Shown piece after piece: positions 39,564-48,753 of a stretch of DNA of 64,000 nucleotides. The notes under the pieces are model-generated. The model did no database searches. It was given only the letters and a program-made list of their open reading frames with translations, and had not been told where the DNA came from. The translations under genes were made by a program, and so were the position numbers. Position 1 is the first letter of the stretch. Each line of letters opens with the position of its first letter. Source of the stretch: Pseudomonas brassicacearum subsp. brassicacearum (GTDB lineage Bacteria > Pseudomonadota > Gammaproteobacteria > Pseudomonadales > Pseudomonadaceae). The DNA lies in contig NZ_VZPJ01000008.1 of assembly GCF_008801605.1 (NCBI RefSeq), forward strand, positions 186,001-250,000. Reading direction: 5' to 3'.

Positions 39564-40004
39564 TCAAACAGTAATCCCCACATCGGCCCTCAACTGCACC
39601 GCCTCCACCGCCCTGACCGCCACCTGCTCATCCACATCCGAAACATCACCACTGACACCAATCGCCCCCAGCACCTTCCCATCCTGATCCCTGATCAATA
39701 CCCCACCCGGGGCCGGTACGACGTTGCCCTGTCCCAGCCCGTTCAATGCCGCGAAAAACGCCGGGCGTTGCTGGGCGTCCTGGGCGAGCAGGCGTGAGCC
39801 TTTGCCCAGGGCGATGGCGCCCCAGGCCTTGCCGATGGCGATCTGCGGGCGAAGCAGGCTGGCGCCGTCTTCGCGCTGCAAGGCAACCAGGTGCCCGCCG
39901 CTGTCCAGGACCGCGACGGTCAGGGGCGCAGCGCTGATTTCACGACCGGCGGCAAGGGCTTGCCCGGCGAGGTTGACGGCGATTTTCAAGGTTAGAACGC
40001 TCAT
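39564..40004 (-). CDS. GlcG/HbpS family protein
   Basis: A 146-residue GlcG/HbpS-like (DUF336) protein. It opens LTLKIAVNLAGQALAAG and has PLTVAVLDSGGHLVALQRED, AIGKAWGAIALGKGSR and GGVLIRDQDGKVLGAIGVSG. GlcG homologues sit beside glycolate/glyoxylate genes but have no settled function; some bind heme. AAGGA precedes the ATG at 40004. It is divergent from gcl, with two palindromic operators between them, so the two are probably co-regulated. Confidence 0.85.
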   Translation of the reverse strand: MSVLTLKIAVNLAGQALAAGREISAAPLTVAVLDSGGHLVALQREDGASLLRPQIAIGKAWGAIALGKGSRLLAQDAQQRPAFFAALNGLGQGNVVPAPGGVLIRDQDGKVLGAIGVSGDVSDVDEQVAVRAVEAVQLRADVGITV

Positions 40005-40096
40005 GGGTGCTGTCCTTCTTTTGTTATGGGAGAGCCTTGCGGGCTTCACTTTCAGAAAAACCGAACACAACAAATAGAACACAACAAAACATATTT

Positions 40097-40106
40097 TTGT
40101 ATACAA
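40097..40106. promoter_or_regulatory. Palindrome TTGTATACAA, candidate GntR-type operator (site 1)
   Basis: Perfect 10-bp palindrome, 93 bases upstream of the glcG-like ATG. It fits the TNGT...ACNA style of FadR-subfamily GntR operators. The identical palindrome recurs 140 bases away. Confidence 0.6.
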
Positions 40107-40236
40107 TAATTTTCACAAAGCACCTTGATCGATGAAAGGCCGCAGCAAAACCTGGCCTTCCGACGAATGAAACAGATGCTTGAGGAAATGGATTGACCTG
40201 CGCCGTTTGCCGTGAATACACTCTGCGCAAAGCCAC

Positions 40237-40246
40237 TTGTATACAA
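40237..40246. promoter_or_regulatory. Palindrome TTGTATACAA, candidate GntR-type operator (site 2)
   Basis: Second identical palindrome, 27 bases upstream of the gcl ATG, placed to block transcription or translation start of the glyoxylate operon. No regulator gene for it is present in the window. Confidence 0.6.
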
Positions 40247-40272
40247 TTACAAAACGTAAGAGGCACAAAACA

Positions 40273-42048
40273 ATGAGCAAAATGAGAGCAATCGAAGCCG
40301 CAGTCCTGGTAATGCGCCGTGAAGGCGTGGACACCGCCTTCGGTATTCCGGGTGCCGCGATCAACCCGCTGTACTCCGCCCTGCAGAAGGTGGGTGGCAT
40401 CGATCACGTCCTTGCTCGCCACGTTGAAGGCGCCTCGCACATGGCCGAGGGCTACACCCGCACCAAGGCCGGCAATATCGGTGTGTGCATCGGCACCTCG
40501 GGCCCGGCCGGCACCGACATGGTGACCGGGCTCTACAGCGCCTCGGCCGATTCGATCCCGATCCTGTGCATCACCGGGCAAGCGCCCCGCGCCCGTATGC
40601 ACAAGGAAGACTTCCAGGCAGTGGATATCACCAGCATCGTCAAACCCGTGACCAAGTGGGCAACCACCGTGCTGGAGCCGGGCCAGGTGCCGTATGCCTT
40701 CCAGAAGGCGTTCTTTGAGATGCGCTCCGGCCGTCCGGGCCCGGTGCTGATCGACCTGCCGTTCGACGTGCAGATGGCCGAGATCGAATTCGACATCGAC
40801 GCCTACCAGCCACTGCCCCTGGCCAAACCCGCGGCCAACCGCGTGCAGATCGAGAAAGCCCTGGCGATGCTCAATCAGGCTGAACGTCCATTGCTGGTGG
40901 CTGGCGGCGGCATCATCAACGCCGACGCCAGCGAACTGCTGGTGGAGTTCGCCGAGCTGACCGGCATTCCCGTCATCCCGACCTTGATGGGCTGGGGCAC
41001 CATCCCCGACGATCATCCGCTGATGGTCGGCATGGTCGGCCTGCAAACCTCCCATCGCTATGGCAACGCAACCTTGCTCAAGTCGGACGTGGTGCTGGGC
41101 GTCGGCAACCGCTGGGCCAACCGCCATACCGGTTCGGTGGATGTCTATACCGAAGGCCGCACGTTCATTCACGTGGACATCGAGCCGACCCAGATCGGCC
41201 GCGTGTTCACTCCCGACCTGGGCATCGTTTCCGACGCCGCCTCGGCCCTGACGGTGTTCATCGAAGTGGCTCGTGAATGGCAAGCCGCCGGCAAGCTGAA
41301 AAACCGCGACGCCTGGTTGCAAGACTGCCAGCAGCGCAAGGCCAGCCTGCAACGCAAGACGCACTTCGACAACGTGCCGGTCAAGCCACAGCGGGTGTAC
41401 GAAGAAATGAACCAGGTGTTCGGCAAGGACACCTGCTACGTCAGCACCATTGGCCTGTCGCAGATCGCCGGGGCGCAATTCCTCCACGTCTACAAGCCAC
41501 GCCACTGGATCAACTGCGGCCAGGCAGGTCCTTTGGGCTGGACCATTCCGGCCGCGCTGGGGGTGGTCAAGGCCGACCCGAGCCGCAAGGTCGTGGCGCT
41601 GTCGGGTGACTATGACTTCCAGTTCATGATCGAAGAGCTGGCGGTGGGTGCGCAGTTCAAGCTGCCCTACATCCACGTCGTGGTGAACAACTCCTACCTG
41701 GGTTTGATTCGCCAGGCCCAGCGCGGGTTCGACATGGACTACTGCGTGCAGCTGTCCTTCGACAACCTCAACGCACCGGAGCTCAACGGCTATGGCGTGG
41801 ACCACATTGCAGTGGCCGAAGGCCTGGGGTGCAAGGCGTTGCGAGTGTTCGAGCCGTCCGGTATCCAGCCGGCCCTGCGCCAGGCCCAGGCGATGATCGA
41901 GGAGTTCAAGGTGCCGGTGATCGTCGAGATCATCCTGGAACGGGTGACCAACATTTCCATGGGCACCGAGATCAACGCCGTCAATGAGTTTGAAGATCTG
42001 GCGCTTGTGGGCAACGATGCCCCGACTGCCATTTCGCTACTCGACTGA
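40273..42048 (+). CDS. gcl: Glyoxylate carboligase (tartronate-semialdehyde synthase)
   Basis: A 591-residue thiamine-diphosphate enzyme that joins two glyoxylates into tartronate semialdehyde plus CO2. It has the acetolactate-synthase-like three-domain architecture. Residue 51 is Val ([13 protein letters not shown]) where most ThDP enzymes have Glu; this is the known hallmark of Gcl. The ThDP site follows [16 protein letters not shown] and [15 protein letters not shown] chose ATG 40273. It is the first gene of gcl-hyi-glxR-ttuD-pyk. Confidence 0.97.
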   Translation: MSKMRAIEAAVLVMRREGVDTAFGIPGAAINPLYSALQKVGGIDHVLARHVEGASHMAEGYTRTKAGNIGVCIGTSGPAGTDMVTGLYSASADSIPILCITGQAPRARMHKEDFQAVDITSIVKPVTKWATTVLEPGQVPYAFQKAFFEMRSGRPGPVLIDLPFDVQMAEIEFDIDAYQPLPLAKPAANRVQIEKALAMLNQAERPLLVAGGGIINADASELLVEFAELTGIPVIPTLMGWGTIPDDHPLMVGMVGLQTSHRYGNATLLKSDVVLGVGNRWANRHTGSVDVYTEGRTFIHVDIEPTQIGRVFTPDLGIVSDAASALTVFIEVAREWQAAGKLKNRDAWLQDCQQRKASLQRKTHFDNVPVKPQRVYEEMNQVFGKDTCYVSTIGLSQIAGAQFLHVYKPRHWINCGQAGPLGWTIPAALGVVKADPSRKVVALSGDYDFQFMIEELAVGAQFKLPYIHVVVNNSYLGLIRQAQRGFDMDYCVQLSFDNLNAPELNGYGVDHIAVAEGLGCKALRVFEPSGIQPALRQAQAMIEEFKVPVIVEIILERVTNISMGTEINAVNEFEDLALVGNDAPTAISLLD

Positions 42049-42062
42049 CCGAACGGCGTCCC

Positions 42063-42152
42063 TGTGGGAGCGAGCTTGCTCGCGATGACGGCGCTACATT
42101 CAACATGGATGCAAGCAGACACACCGCTATCGCGAGCAAGCTCGCTCCCACA
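42063..42152. repeat. REP pair (REPIN) between gcl and hyi
   Basis: The + copy is at 42063-42087 and the - copy at 42128-42152, inside the operon. The spacer resembles that of the pair at 33471. Confidence 0.93.
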
Positions 42153-42184
42153 GGGGGCCTGCCAACTATCTACAGGAGACCACC

Positions 42185-42967
42185 ATGCCGCGTTTCGCCG
42201 CCAACCTGTCCATGCTGTTCACCGAGCAGGATTTCCTCGCCCGTTTCGAAGCCGCCGCCAAGGCTGGGTTCAGTGGCGTCGAATACCTGTTCCCCTATGA
42301 CTACAGCTCCGCCGAACTCAAGGCCTTGCTCGACGCCAATGGCCTGACCCAGGTGCTGTTCAACCTGCCGGCCGGTGACTGGGCCAAGGGCGAGCGCGGC
42401 ATTGCCTGCCTGCCGGACCGAGTCGAGGAATTCCGCGCCGGTGTCGACCTGGCCATCGCCTACGCCCAGGTGCTGGGCAACACCCAGGTCAACTGCCTCT
42501 CGGGGATTCGCCCGCAGAACTGCAGTGAAACCCTGGTGGAGAAAACCTTCGTCGCCAACCTGAAATACGCCGCCGAGAAGCTCCAGGCCAAAGGCATCAA
42601 GCTGGTAATGGAAGCCATCAACACCCGCGACATTCCAGGCTTCTACCTGAACAACACCGCCCAGGCCCTGTCGATCCGCGAGCAGGTGGGCAGCGCCAAC
42701 CTGTTCCTGCAATACGACATCTACCACATGCAGATCATGGAAGGTGACCTGGCCCGGACCCTGTCAGCGCACCTGGGCGAGATCAACCACGTACAACTGG
42801 CGGACAACCCGGGCCGCAACGAGCCGGGCACGGGCGAGATCAACTATCGCTTCCTGTTCGAACACCTGGACCGCATCGGCTACACGGGTTGGGTCGGCTG
42901 CGAATACAAGCCGCTGACCACCACCGAAGCGGGCCTGGGCTGGCTGAAAACCCATAACGCGATCTGA
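42185..42967 (+). CDS. hyi: Hydroxypyruvate isomerase
   Basis: A 260-residue xylose-isomerase-like TIM barrel that interconverts hydroxypyruvate and tartronate semialdehyde. It has the family opening PRFAANLSMLFTEQDFLARF. Metal/active-site segments are LVMEAINTRDIPGFYLNN (Glu), FLQYDIYHMQIMEGD (Asp, His) and the final GWVGCEYKPL (Glu). CAGGAG precedes the ATG. Confidence 0.95.
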   Translation: MPRFAANLSMLFTEQDFLARFEAAAKAGFSGVEYLFPYDYSSAELKALLDANGLTQVLFNLPAGDWAKGERGIACLPDRVEEFRAGVDLAIAYAQVLGNTQVNCLSGIRPQNCSETLVEKTFVANLKYAAEKLQAKGIKLVMEAINTRDIPGFYLNNTAQALSIREQVGSANLFLQYDIYHMQIMEGDLARTLSAHLGEINHVQLADNPGRNEPGTGEINYRFLFEHLDRIGYTGWVGCEYKPLTTTEAGLGWLKTHNAI

Positions 42968-42982
42968 CCCAACTCCTCCCCT

Positions 42983-43071
42983 TGTGGGAGCGAGCTTGCT
43001 CGCGATGACGTCGGTACAGCCAACATCACCGGCACTGACCCACCGCTATCGCGAGCAAGCTCGCTCCCACA
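42983..43071. repeat. REP pair (REPIN) between hyi and glxR
   Basis: The + copy is at 42983-43007 and the - copy at 43047-43071; the second REPIN inside the operon. Confidence 0.93.
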
Positions 43072-43125
43072 GGAAAGCATTCCCCCATTTGCCTGAAGCA
43101 GCGATAACAACAAGAGGATTTTCCC

Positions 43126-44016
43126 ATGGCTAAAATCGGATTCATCGGCACCGGCATCATGGGCCACCCCATGGCATTGAACCTGCAAAAGGCCGGTCAC
43201 AGCCTGCTCCTGTCCCAGCACCACGACCCGGCCCCGGCCGATCTGCTGGCCGGTGGCGCAGTGGCATTGGCCAACCCAAAGGAAGTGGCCCAGGAAGCCG
43301 AGTTCATCATCGTCATGGTCCCGGACACCCCGCAGGTCGAAGACGTGCTGTTCCGCGCCGACGGCGTGGCGGCGGGCGTGGGCGCGGGCAAGGTGGTGAT
43401 CGACATGAGCTCGATCTCCCCCACCGCCACCAAGGCGTTCGCGGCGAAGATCAATGAAAAAGGCGCGCAGTACCTTGATGCCCCGGTGTCCGGCGGTGAA
43501 GTCGGTGCCAAGGCGGCGACCCTGAGCATCATGGTCGGTGGCGATAGCGCCGCCTTCGAGCGCGCCCTGCCGCTGTTCCAGGCCATGGGCAAGAACATCA
43601 CCCTGGTGGGCGGCAATGGCGATGGCCAGACCGCCAAAGTCGCGAACCAGATCATCGTTGCCCTGAACATCCAGGCCGTGGCCGAGGCTTTGTTGTTCGC
43701 TTCGAAAAACGGTGCCGACCCGGCCAAGGTCCGTGAAGCGCTGATGGGCGGTTTCGCTTCGTCGAAGATCCTCGAAGTGCACGGCGAACGCATGATCAAG
43801 GGCACCTTCGATCCAGGCTTCCGCATCAGCCTGCACCAGAAGGACCTGAACCTGGCCCTGCAAGGCGCCAGGGAACTGAACATCAACCTGCCCAACACCG
43901 CCAACGCCCAACAAGTGTTCAGCACCTGCGCGGCCATTGGTGGCAGCAACTGGGATCACTCCGCGTTGATCAAGGGGTTGGAGCATATGGCCAATTTCTC
44001 CATCCGCGACAAATAA
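43126..44016 (+). CDS. glxR: Tartronate semialdehyde reductase
   Basis: A 296-residue beta-hydroxyacid dehydrogenase that reduces tartronate semialdehyde to D-glycerate with NAD(P)H. The N-terminal Rossmann motif is IGFIGTGIMGHPMALNL. The substrate motif is DAPVSGGEVGAKAATLSIM. The catalytic Lys lies in GDGQTAKVANQIIVALN, and the C-terminal helical domain has LHQKDLNLAL. The ribosome site GAGGA precedes the ATG. Confidence 0.96.
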   Translation: MAKIGFIGTGIMGHPMALNLQKAGHSLLLSQHHDPAPADLLAGGAVALANPKEVAQEAEFIIVMVPDTPQVEDVLFRADGVAAGVGAGKVVIDMSSISPTATKAFAAKINEKGAQYLDAPVSGGEVGAKAATLSIMVGGDSAAFERALPLFQAMGKNITLVGGNGDGQTAKVANQIIVALNIQAVAEALLFASKNGADPAKVREALMGGFASSKILEVHGERMIKGTFDPGFRISLHQKDLNLALQGARELNINLPNTANAQQVFSTCAAIGGSNWDHSALIKGLEHMANFSIRDK

Positions 44017-44029
44017 GCCCTGCACTCCC

Positions 44030-44063
44030 CCCTGTGGGAGCGAGCTTGCTCGCTCCCACAGGG
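44030..44063. repeat. Collapsed REP: perfect 34-bp palindrome
   Basis: Left arm CCCTGTGGGAGCGAGC (44030-44045), a TT loop, and right arm GCTCGCTCCCACAGGG (44048-44063). Two facing REPs have lost their tails and spacer, leaving a perfect 16-bp hairpin between glxR and ttuD. Confidence 0.93.
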
Positions 44064-44101
44064 TCCGCATCAACACTAATAATAAAAACCGGGAGCCCGC
44101 C

Positions 44102-45382
44102 ATGTCGGTCGATCCGCAACAACTGCTGCGCGAGCTGTTTGCCACAGCCATCGACGCGGCCCATCCGCAACACGTCCTTGAACGCTACCTGCCCAGCGGC
44201 CGCAGCGGTCGGGTGATCGTCATCGGTGCCGGCAAGGCCGCGGCAGCCATGGCGCAAGTGGTCGAGCGCTGCTGGCAGGGCGAAGTGTCTGGCCTGGTGG
44301 TGACCCGCTACGGCCATGGCGCGCCCTGCCAGAAAATCGAAATAGTGGAAGCCGCCCACCCGGTGCCTGACGCCGCCGGCTTGGCCGTGGCCCGGCGGGT
44401 GCTGGAAATGGTCAGCAACCTCAGCGAAGACGACCGGGTGATCTTCCTGCTGTCCGGCGGCGGTTCTGCCCTGTTGGCCTTGCCCGCCGAAGGCATCACC
44501 CTGGCCGACAAGCAATCGATCAACAAAGCCTTGCTCAAGTCCGGCGCGACCATCGGCGAAATGAATTGCGTGCGCAAGCACCTCTCGGCGATCAAGGGCG
44601 GGCGCCTGGGCAAGGCCTGCTGGCCGGCGACGGTGTACACCTACGCGATTTCCGATGTGCCCGGGGATCTTGCCACGGTCATTGCCTCCGGCCCTACCGT
44701 GGCCGACCCCAGCACGTCGGCCGAAGCCCTGGCGATTCTGCAGCGCTACCGGATCGAGGTGCCGGCCTCGGTGCGCAACTGGTTGAACAGCCCGGCATCG
44801 GAAACCGTCAAGCCCGGCGACCCGAGCCTGGCCCGCAACCACTTCCAATTGATCGCCCGCCCCCAGCAGTCATTGGAGGCCGCGGCAGTGAAGGCGCGCC
44901 AGGCCGGTTTCAGCCCGTTGATCCTCGGTGACCTGGAAGGCGAATCCCGGGAGGTGGCGAAAGTCCACGCCGGCATCGCCCGGCAAATCGCCCTGCACGG
45001 CCAGCCACTGGCGGCGCCGTGCGTGATCCTCTCCGGCGGCGAAACCACCGTCACCGTGCGCGGCGACGGTCGTGGCGGGCGCAATGCCGAATTCCTGCTG
45101 AGCCTGACTGACAGCCTCAAGGGTCATCCCGGCATCTACGCGCTGGCCGGCGACACCGACGGCATCGACGGTTCCGAAGACAACGCCGGTGCCCTCATGA
45201 CCCCGGACAGTTATCGCCGCGCCGCCGAGCTGGGCCTGTGCGCCAGCGACGAGTTGGACAACAACAATGGCTACGGCTACTTCGCCGCCCTGGATGCGCT
45301 GATCGTCACCGAACCGACCCGCACCAACGTCAACGACTTTCGCGCCATCCTGATCCTCGAGAACCCCAAACATGACGCCTGA
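44102..45382 (+). CDS. ttuD: Glycerate 2-kinase/hydroxypyruvate reductase family (TtuD, MOFRL)
   Basis: A 426-residue protein of the DUF4147 (about residues 1-235) plus MOFRL (about 300-420) family. Segments are VIVIGAGKAAAAMAQVVE, LLSGGGSALLALPAEG, CVRKHLSAIKGGRL and the C-terminal GGRNAEFLLSL. These proteins are often labelled hydroxypyruvate reductase, but characterised members are glycerate 2-kinases. Downstream of glxR and overlapping pyk, phosphorylation of D-glycerate to 2-phosphoglycerate makes best sense. GGGAG precedes the ATG. Confidence 0.9.
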   Translation: MSVDPQQLLRELFATAIDAAHPQHVLERYLPSGRSGRVIVIGAGKAAAAMAQVVERCWQGEVSGLVVTRYGHGAPCQKIEIVEAAHPVPDAAGLAVARRVLEMVSNLSEDDRVIFLLSGGGSALLALPAEGITLADKQSINKALLKSGATIGEMNCVRKHLSAIKGGRLGKACWPATVYTYAISDVPGDLATVIASGPTVADPSTSAEALAILQRYRIEVPASVRNWLNSPASETVKPGDPSLARNHFQLIARPQQSLEAAAVKARQAGFSPLILGDLEGESREVAKVHAGIARQIALHGQPLAAPCVILSGGETTVTVRGDGRGGRNAEFLLSLTDSLKGHPGIYALAGDTDGIDGSEDNAGALMTPDSYRRAAELGLCASDELDNNNGYGYFAALDALIVTEPTRTNVNDFRAILILENPKHDA

Positions 45383-46787
45383 TAAAAAGGTCAAGATCCT
45401 CGCGACTCTCGGCCCCGCCACCCGCGGCATCGATGACATCCGCGCGCTGGTACAGGCCGGCGTGAACATCTTCCGCCTGAACTTCAGCCACGGCGAGCAT
45501 GCCGATCACGCCCAGCGCTACCAGTGGATTCGCGAGGTCGAGCAGCAGCTCAATTACCCGCTGGGCATCCTGATGGACCTGCAAGGCCCGAAGCTGCGGG
45601 TCGGCCGGTTCGCCGACGGCAAGGTCCTGCTGCAACGCGGCCAGGCCCTGCGTCTGGATCTGGACCCGACGCCCGGCGATCAACGCCGGGTCAACCTGCC
45701 TCACCCGGAGATCATCGCGGCCCTGGAGCCCGGCATGGACCTGCTGCTGGACGACGGCAAATTGCGCCTGCGCGTGACCGCCAGGCACAGCGACGCCATC
45801 GACACCGAGGTGCTCAACGGCGGTGAGCTGTCGGACCGCAAAGGCGTGAACGTCCCCCAGGCCGTGCTCGACCTGAGTCCTTTGACCGCCAAGGACCGGC
45901 GCGACTTGAGTTTCGGCCTGGAGCTGGGCGTGGACTGGGTGGCATTGTCGTTCGTCCAGCGACCCGAGGACATCCGCGAGGCCCGGGCGCTGATCGGCGA
46001 CAAGGCGTTCCTGATGGCGAAAATCGAGAAACCATCGGCGGTGACCCAACTACGGGAAATCGCCGAATTGAGCGACGCGATCATGGTTGCTCGCGGTGAC
46101 CTGGGTGTCGAAGTCCCGGCCGAGAGCGTGCCGCAGATCCAGAAGAACATCATCGGCACCTGCCGCGCCCTCGGCAAACCGGTGGTGGTGGCGACCCAGA
46201 TGCTCGAATCGATGCGTTTCTCCCCGGCACCCACCCGCGCCGAAGTCACCGACGTGGCCAACGCCGTGGCCGAAGGGGCCGACGCGGTGATGCTGTCGGC
46301 GGAAACCGCTTCAGGGGATTACCCCCTCGAAGCCGTGCAGATGATGAGCAAGATCATCCGCCAAGTGGAAAACGGCCCCGACTACCAGGCGCAATTGGAT
46401 GTCAGCCGGCCGAAAGCCGAGGCCACAGTGTCGGATGCGATCAGTTGCGCGATCCGCCGTATCAGCAATGTGCTGCCGGTGGCGGTGCTGGTGAACTACA
46501 GCGAATCGGGCAGTTCCAGCCTGCGGGCGGCGCGGGAACGGCCTACGGTGCCGATCCTCAACCTCACGCCGAACCTGCAGGCCGCTCGCCGCCTGACGGT
46601 GGCCTGGGGCGTGCACTCGGTGGTCAACGATCGGTTGAAGCAAGTGGATGAAGTCTGTTCCACGGCCCTGGAAATCGCCCAGGCCCAAGGCATGGCCCAG
46701 CGCGGCGATACCTTGCTGATTACTGCGGGCGTGCCGTTCGGGCAGCCGGGGTCGACCAATTCGTTGCGCATTGAGACGTTGATCTAG
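45372..46787 (+). CDS. pyk: Pyruvate kinase (glyoxylate-operon isozyme)
   Basis: A 471-residue pyruvate kinase (PEP + ADP to pyruvate + ATP). It has KILATLGPAT at the start, FRLNFSHG, MDLQGPKLRVG, the catalytic MAKIEKPSAV (Lys) and IMVARGDLGVEVP. The C-terminal effector domain ends RIETLI. It overlaps ttuD by 11 bases, tying it to glycerate use: 2-phosphoglycerate made upstream reaches PEP through enolase and then pyruvate here. Whether pykA or pykF fits better is unclear. Confidence 0.95.
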   Translation: MTPDKKVKILATLGPATRGIDDIRALVQAGVNIFRLNFSHGEHADHAQRYQWIREVEQQLNYPLGILMDLQGPKLRVGRFADGKVLLQRGQALRLDLDPTPGDQRRVNLPHPEIIAALEPGMDLLLDDGKLRLRVTARHSDAIDTEVLNGGELSDRKGVNVPQAVLDLSPLTAKDRRDLSFGLELGVDWVALSFVQRPEDIREARALIGDKAFLMAKIEKPSAVTQLREIAELSDAIMVARGDLGVEVPAESVPQIQKNIIGTCRALGKPVVVATQMLESMRFSPAPTRAEVTDVANAVAEGADAVMLSAETASGDYPLEAVQMMSKIIRQVENGPDYQAQLDVSRPKAEATVSDAISCAIRRISNVLPVAVLVNYSESGSSSLRAARERPTVPILNLTPNLQAARRLTVAWGVHSVVNDRLKQVDEVCSTALEIAQAQGMAQRGDTLLITAGVPFGQPGSTNSLRIETLI

Positions 46788-46802
46788 CGCCTGTACTGGC
46801 CC

Positions 46803-46879
46803 CTTCGCGAGCAAGCTCGCTCCCACACTGGATTTGCGGCGACCACAAAACCCTTGTGGGAGCGAGCCTGCTCGCGATG
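46803..46879. repeat. REP pair, back-to-back
   Basis: The - copy is at 46803-46827 and the + copy at 46855-46879, after pyk. Confidence 0.92.
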
Positions 46880-46910
46880 AGGGCAACTCGGTCCATCAGA
46901 TATATCAACC

Positions 46911-47813
46911 ATGCCCAACACCCACTGCCCCGACTGGGCCACCGCCCTGCTCAACGGCTTCAGCCAGATCTTCCTACAGCGCCATCCGTTGTGCGGCCTG
47001 CTGTGCCTGCTGGCGATTCTGCTCACTGCGCCCGCCCTGTTCGGCGGCGCGTTGCTGGGTGGGGTGGCCGGGTTGCTCACGGCCCAGCGACGCGGTTACG
47101 CCAAGGCCGACCGGCAAGCCGGGCTGTTCAGCTACAACGGCATTCTGCTGGGCTTGCTGCTGAGCCTCGCGTTGCCCTGGTCCGTCCTGTTGCCACCGTT
47201 GATCATCGCGGCAGGCGGTCTCAGCGCGATGCTGACCCAGCAATGGCTCAAGCGCACCCGTGGCCCTCGATGCCTGCCCGCCTACACCGCGCCTTTTGTA
47301 GGGTTGGCTTGGCTGCTGGTGAGTCTCACCCTGCCGCCGTCCCCAACCACCTCGATTGAAATGACAGTACCCAACCTGTTGGCCGCGCATTTGAGCGGGC
47401 TGGGCCAGGTCATGTTTCTCGGCCATCCGGCGGCGGGTGCGCTGATCGCGGCGGGTCTGCTGCTGGCCGACCGTCGTGCCGCTGCTTGGGCGTTGTTCGG
47501 TTCCGCCGCCGGCCTGGCCTTCGCCTTGTCGCAACATGAAAACGCAACCGCTCTTTGCGGCCTTGGCGGTTACAACCCGGTGTTGGTGGCGCTGGCCCTC
47601 AGCCAACAGCGCCGCCAAGCCTGGCTGCCGCTGGCGGGCATTCTCCTGGCGGTCATGCTTACCCCAGGTTTTATCGCCCTCGGCCTGCCTCCCCTGACGG
47701 CACCGTTCATCCTCACCTGCTGGTTGATCCAGGCCACCGGCCGGGCGTGGCGCCAAGCCAGCCTCGACAGCGCGCCTTGCGCTCTGCAGGGCAATCGCCC
47801 TAGGCTTCGCTGA
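46911..47813 (+). CDS. Urea transporter family protein
   Basis: A 300-residue membrane protein of the urea transporter (UT/YutU) family. Both internal repeats carry the signature LPxxTxPF (LPAYTAPF near residue 123 and LPPLTAPF near 262), which lines the urea pore. About ten hydrophobic segments are visible. No urease genes are nearby. The ion-channel gene follows after 20 bases and is probably co-transcribed. No good ribosome site is visible before the ATG. Confidence 0.87.
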   Translation: MPNTHCPDWATALLNGFSQIFLQRHPLCGLLCLLAILLTAPALFGGALLGGVAGLLTAQRRGYAKADRQAGLFSYNGILLGLLLSLALPWSVLLPPLIIAAGGLSAMLTQQWLKRTRGPRCLPAYTAPFVGLAWLLVSLTLPPSPTTSIEMTVPNLLAAHLSGLGQVMFLGHPAAGALIAAGLLLADRRAAAWALFGSAAGLAFALSQHENATALCGLGGYNPVLVALALSQQRRQAWLPLAGILLAVMLTPGFIALGLPPLTAPFILTCWLIQATGRAWRQASLDSAPCALQGNRPRLR

Positions 47814-47833
47814 TTCCGGTTCAGGCGAAGATT

Positions 47834-48658
47834 ATGCAAAGCAGCAACAATTGGCGTGAACGCCTCTACGTGATCATTTTCCAGGCCGACACCGTGGCCG
47901 GCCGGCGCTTCGATAGCACCTTGCTGTTGATCATCCTCGCCAGCCTGGTGATCGTGATGCTCGACAGCATCGATAGCGTGCACAAAAATTACGCGGCCCT
48001 GCTGGCCGGTATCGAGTGGGGCTTCACCTTCGTCTTCATCGTCGAGTACGGCCTGCGCCTGTACTGCTCGCCCAAGCCGCTGCGCTATGCCTTCAGTTTC
48101 TATGGCCTGGTGGATCTGCTGGCGATCGTGCCGGGGATCCTGGCTCTGTACTACAGCGATGCCCAATACCTGTTGATCATTCGGATCATCCGGATGCTGC
48201 GGATTTTCCGGGTGCTCAAGCTCAGTCCCTACCTCAAGCAAGCCAACTACCTGATGGCGGCGCTGCGGGGAAGCAAGCAGAAAATCATCGTGTTCCTGCT
48301 CAGCGTCTCGACCCTGGTGACCGTCTTCGGCACGCTGATGTACGTCATCGAAGGCCCTGGGAATGGCTTCACCAGCATCCCCAAAGGCATCTATTGGGCT
48401 ATCGTGACACTCACAACCGTGGGCTTCGGCGACATCGTGCCCAAGACGCCACTGGGCCAGGTGGTGTCGTCCCTGGTGATGATCACCGGTTATTCGATCA
48501 TCGCCGTGCCGACGGGCATTTTCACCGCTGAACTGGCCACCGCCATGCGCGGCGACCAGCTCCAGCATGATTGCCCGGTGTGCAGCAAAAACAACCACGA
48601 ACACGGTGCTGCTTTCTGCTCCCGTTGTGGCAATGCGCTGTTTAAGAAATTGGAATAA
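47834..48658 (+). CDS. Voltage-gated potassium channel with C-terminal zinc ribbon
   Basis: A 274-residue six-TM ion channel. The S4-like voltage sensor has regularly spaced Arg (IIRIIRMLRIFRVLKL). The pore carries the K+ selectivity filter in TLTTVGFGDIVP, followed by the S6 helix. A cytosolic tail ends in a CPVC-x(12)-CSRC zinc ribbon (about residues 248-268). The tail is unusual for a small Kv-type channel and may sense redox or metal, or mediate assembly. It is next to the urea transporter gene. Confidence 0.88.
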   Translation: MQSSNNWRERLYVIIFQADTVAGRRFDSTLLLIILASLVIVMLDSIDSVHKNYAALLAGIEWGFTFVFIVEYGLRLYCSPKPLRYAFSFYGLVDLLAIVPGILALYYSDAQYLLIIRIIRMLRIFRVLKLSPYLKQANYLMAALRGSKQKIIVFLLSVSTLVTVFGTLMYVIEGPGNGFTSIPKGIYWAIVTLTTVGFGDIVPKTPLGQVVSSLVMITGYSIIAVPTGIFTAELATAMRGDQLQHDCPVCSKNNHEHGAAFCSRCGNALFKKLE

Positions 48659-48753
48659 GCAAAGCACTTTTTGATGCTTGAAGGTCTATAGGCTTGCAGC
48701 TAGTGTGCTGGCTAATTGCCCGGAACCCCCGTTCGAATAAAAAGGAATTCGCT

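Noticed and set aside
40024-41805. 593-codon open frame antisense to gcl
   Set aside because: Shadow of gcl; it ignores the control region with its operators.
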